6,915 nt of DNA from Desulfobacula sp. GTDB taxonomy: Bacteria; Desulfobacterota; Desulfobacteria; Desulfobacterales; Desulfobacteraceae. Below the pieces are notes generated by a model. The model was not told where the DNA came from. It saw only the letters and a list, made by a program, of their open reading frames with translations, and did not search any database. The DNA lies in the NCBI GenBank assembly GCA_027858355.1, contig JAQICW010000635.1:1-6915 (forward strand). Direction: 5' to 3'. A program made the position numbers and the translations under genes. Positions within the stretch are counted from its first letter, which is position 1; each line of letters begins with the position of its first letter. Positions 6,280-6,915 of the stretch are shown in pieces.

Positions 6280-6915
6280 AAATAAATCTCTCATACTCAA
6301 AACTGATACTCAGGTATCTCTCAGAAAAGCAAGTAGTCTCCTTACAATCACTGACAAGATACTTCAAATATACAAAAGTAATTTGTTTGAGATTTTAATG
6401 AACAACCCAAAAGCAGCGGTTATTTTGTTGTCTCGTTTTTATCCTTTTGATGGTATTTTGATTGATGAGTATAAAGATGTTTTAGACTTTAATGAATTGA
6501 GTAGTAGTACATATGTCAGGTGGGATAGCACCTTAATTGAAAAGTTTAAGGATAAATGGAACTGGAATAAACTTTGCAGTAATCGCTCGTTGCCATGGAC
6601 CGAAGCCTTTATAGAAAAATATAAGTATAAGTGGAACTGGAATCGTCTTAGGTTCAATGGATCATTGCCATGGACCGAAGCTTTTATAGAAAAATATAAG
6701 GCTACGTGGATCTGGGGGGGGGAGAAGCAATTCTCTTCTGGTGGACTTAGCGACCATAAAGGTTTGCCATGGAGCGAAGCCTTTATAGAAAAATATAAGG
6801 ATAAGTGGGGCTGGGAGAGACTTAGCGTCAATGGATCGTTACCATGGAGCGAAGCTTTTATAGAGAAATATAAGGATAAGTGGGACTGGGGTGGGCTTAG
6901 CCGTAATCGCTCGTT
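6272..6915 (+). CDS. Tandem W-x-W repeat protein, partial, runs off the right edge
   Basis: An ATG at 6272 opens 214 codons without a stop to the window end. Residues 1-58 are a non-repeat N-terminus (MNKNKSLILKTDTQVSLRKA onward) with no signal peptide. From residue 59 the protein consists of 25-residue units: a degenerate first unit (FDGILIDEYKDVLDFNELSS), then units around W-[ST]-E-A-F-I-E-K-Y-K-D-K-W-x-W-x-x-L-S-x-N-x-S-L-P. Similar tryptophan-rich repeats occur, as I recall, in uncharacterised proteins of many bacteria and some large viruses; I know of no established function, and a protein-binding scaffold is a guess. An in-frame TAA at 6263-6265 blocks earlier starts. The ribosome binding site is poor. 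The start overlaps the previous small frame by 8 bases. An opposite-strand open frame over 6439-6831 is a shadow of these repeats. Confidence 0.82.
   Translation, partial: MNKNKSLILKTDTQVSLRKASSLLTITDKILQIYKSNLFEILMNNPKAAVILLSRFYPFDGILIDEYKDVLDFNELSSSTYVRWDSTLIEKFKDKWNWNKLCSNRSLPWTEAFIEKYKYKWNWNRLRFNGSLPWTEAFIEKYKATWIWGGEKQFSSGGLSDHKGLPWSEAFIEKYKDKWGWERLSVNGSLPWSEAFIEKYKDKWDWGGLSRNRS
6446..6915 (+). repeat. Six in-frame tandem units, mostly 75 bp, coding for 25-residue W-x-W repeats
   Basis: Units begin at 6446 (degenerate), 6521, 6596, 6671, 6770 and 6845 (cut by the window edge). All are 75 bases except the fourth (6671-6769), which is 99 bases and adds eight residues (about EKQFSSGG) after W-I-W. 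From 6596 on, the first half of each unit is nearly identical at the nucleotide level (core CGAAGC, then TTTATAGA and an A-rich stretch), while the second half varies. Units 6596 and 6671 share ACC after the TGG; units 6770 and 6845 share AGC. Confidence 0.9.
6714..6722 (+). repeat. Nine-G homopolymer inside the repeat gene
   Basis: Nine consecutive G lie in the frame TGG-GGG-GGG-GAG of the longer repeat unit. It stands out in otherwise AT-rich DNA. Both alternative frames meet stop codons within about 30-70 bases downstream, so gain or loss of one G would end the protein. Confidence 0.8.

Noticed and set aside
6439..6831. Minus-strand 130-codon frame with internal repeats
   Set aside because: It is the reverse shadow of the plus-strand W-x-W repeat gene, which has a clear conserved protein repeat and a coherent reading frame.
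6446..6915. CRISPR array
   Set aside because: The units are directly adjacent, in frame and protein coding, with no unique spacers between identical repeats.

Overview
The window looks like an accessory, insertion-rich stretch of a Gram-negative bacterial chromosome. The gene styles (an IS66 element with a DUF4338 gene, a UbiE-like methyltransferase, a YbaK-type deacylase) would suit a sulfate-reducing Desulfobacterota genome. That is a weak inference from protein flavour and not a firm assignment.

Positions 1-3640 (minus strand) hold most of one IS66-family element. Its genes run leftward in the order tnpA, tnpB, a DruA-like DUF4338 gene, tnpC. tnpA/tnpB and druA-like/tnpC each share a 4-base ATGA stop/start overlap, so the DUF4338 gene is wired into the transposition operon. 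The right terminus reads GTAAGC inward from 3640. No matching left terminus appears in positions 1-213. Instead another minus-strand reading frame starts at 161 and runs off the left edge, so the element may carry a further gene.

Positions 3637-4134 (minus) hold a SAM-dependent methyltransferase cut off near its C-terminus by the IS66 insertion; its stop codon is supplied by the IS terminus. Positions 4135-4484 are AT-rich and show no convincing gene. Positions 4485-4661 (plus) are the first 58 codons of a YbaK/ProX-type aminoacyl-tRNA deacylase, truncated.

Positions 4765-6150 (plus) encode an unusual protein: an N-terminal single-HKD phospholipase D-like nuclease domain, a long acidic helical middle, and a C-terminal J-domain-like segment with an HPD motif. 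A good sigma70-type promoter (TTGACA, 16 bp, CATAAT) and a strong ribosome binding site precede its GTG start. A very short frame overlaps its stop (TAATG) and appears frameshifted at a run of eight A.

Positions 6272-6915 (plus) begin a repeat protein open to the right edge. It is built of 25-residue units around W-[ST]-E-A-F-I-E-K-Y-K-D-K-W-x-W. One unit is longer and contains a nine-G homopolymer, which raises the possibility of slipped-strand on/off switching.

The points most worth a second look are the DUF4338 gene coupled to tnpC, the PLD/J-domain fusion with its damaged downstream partner, and the G9-bearing repeat gene.
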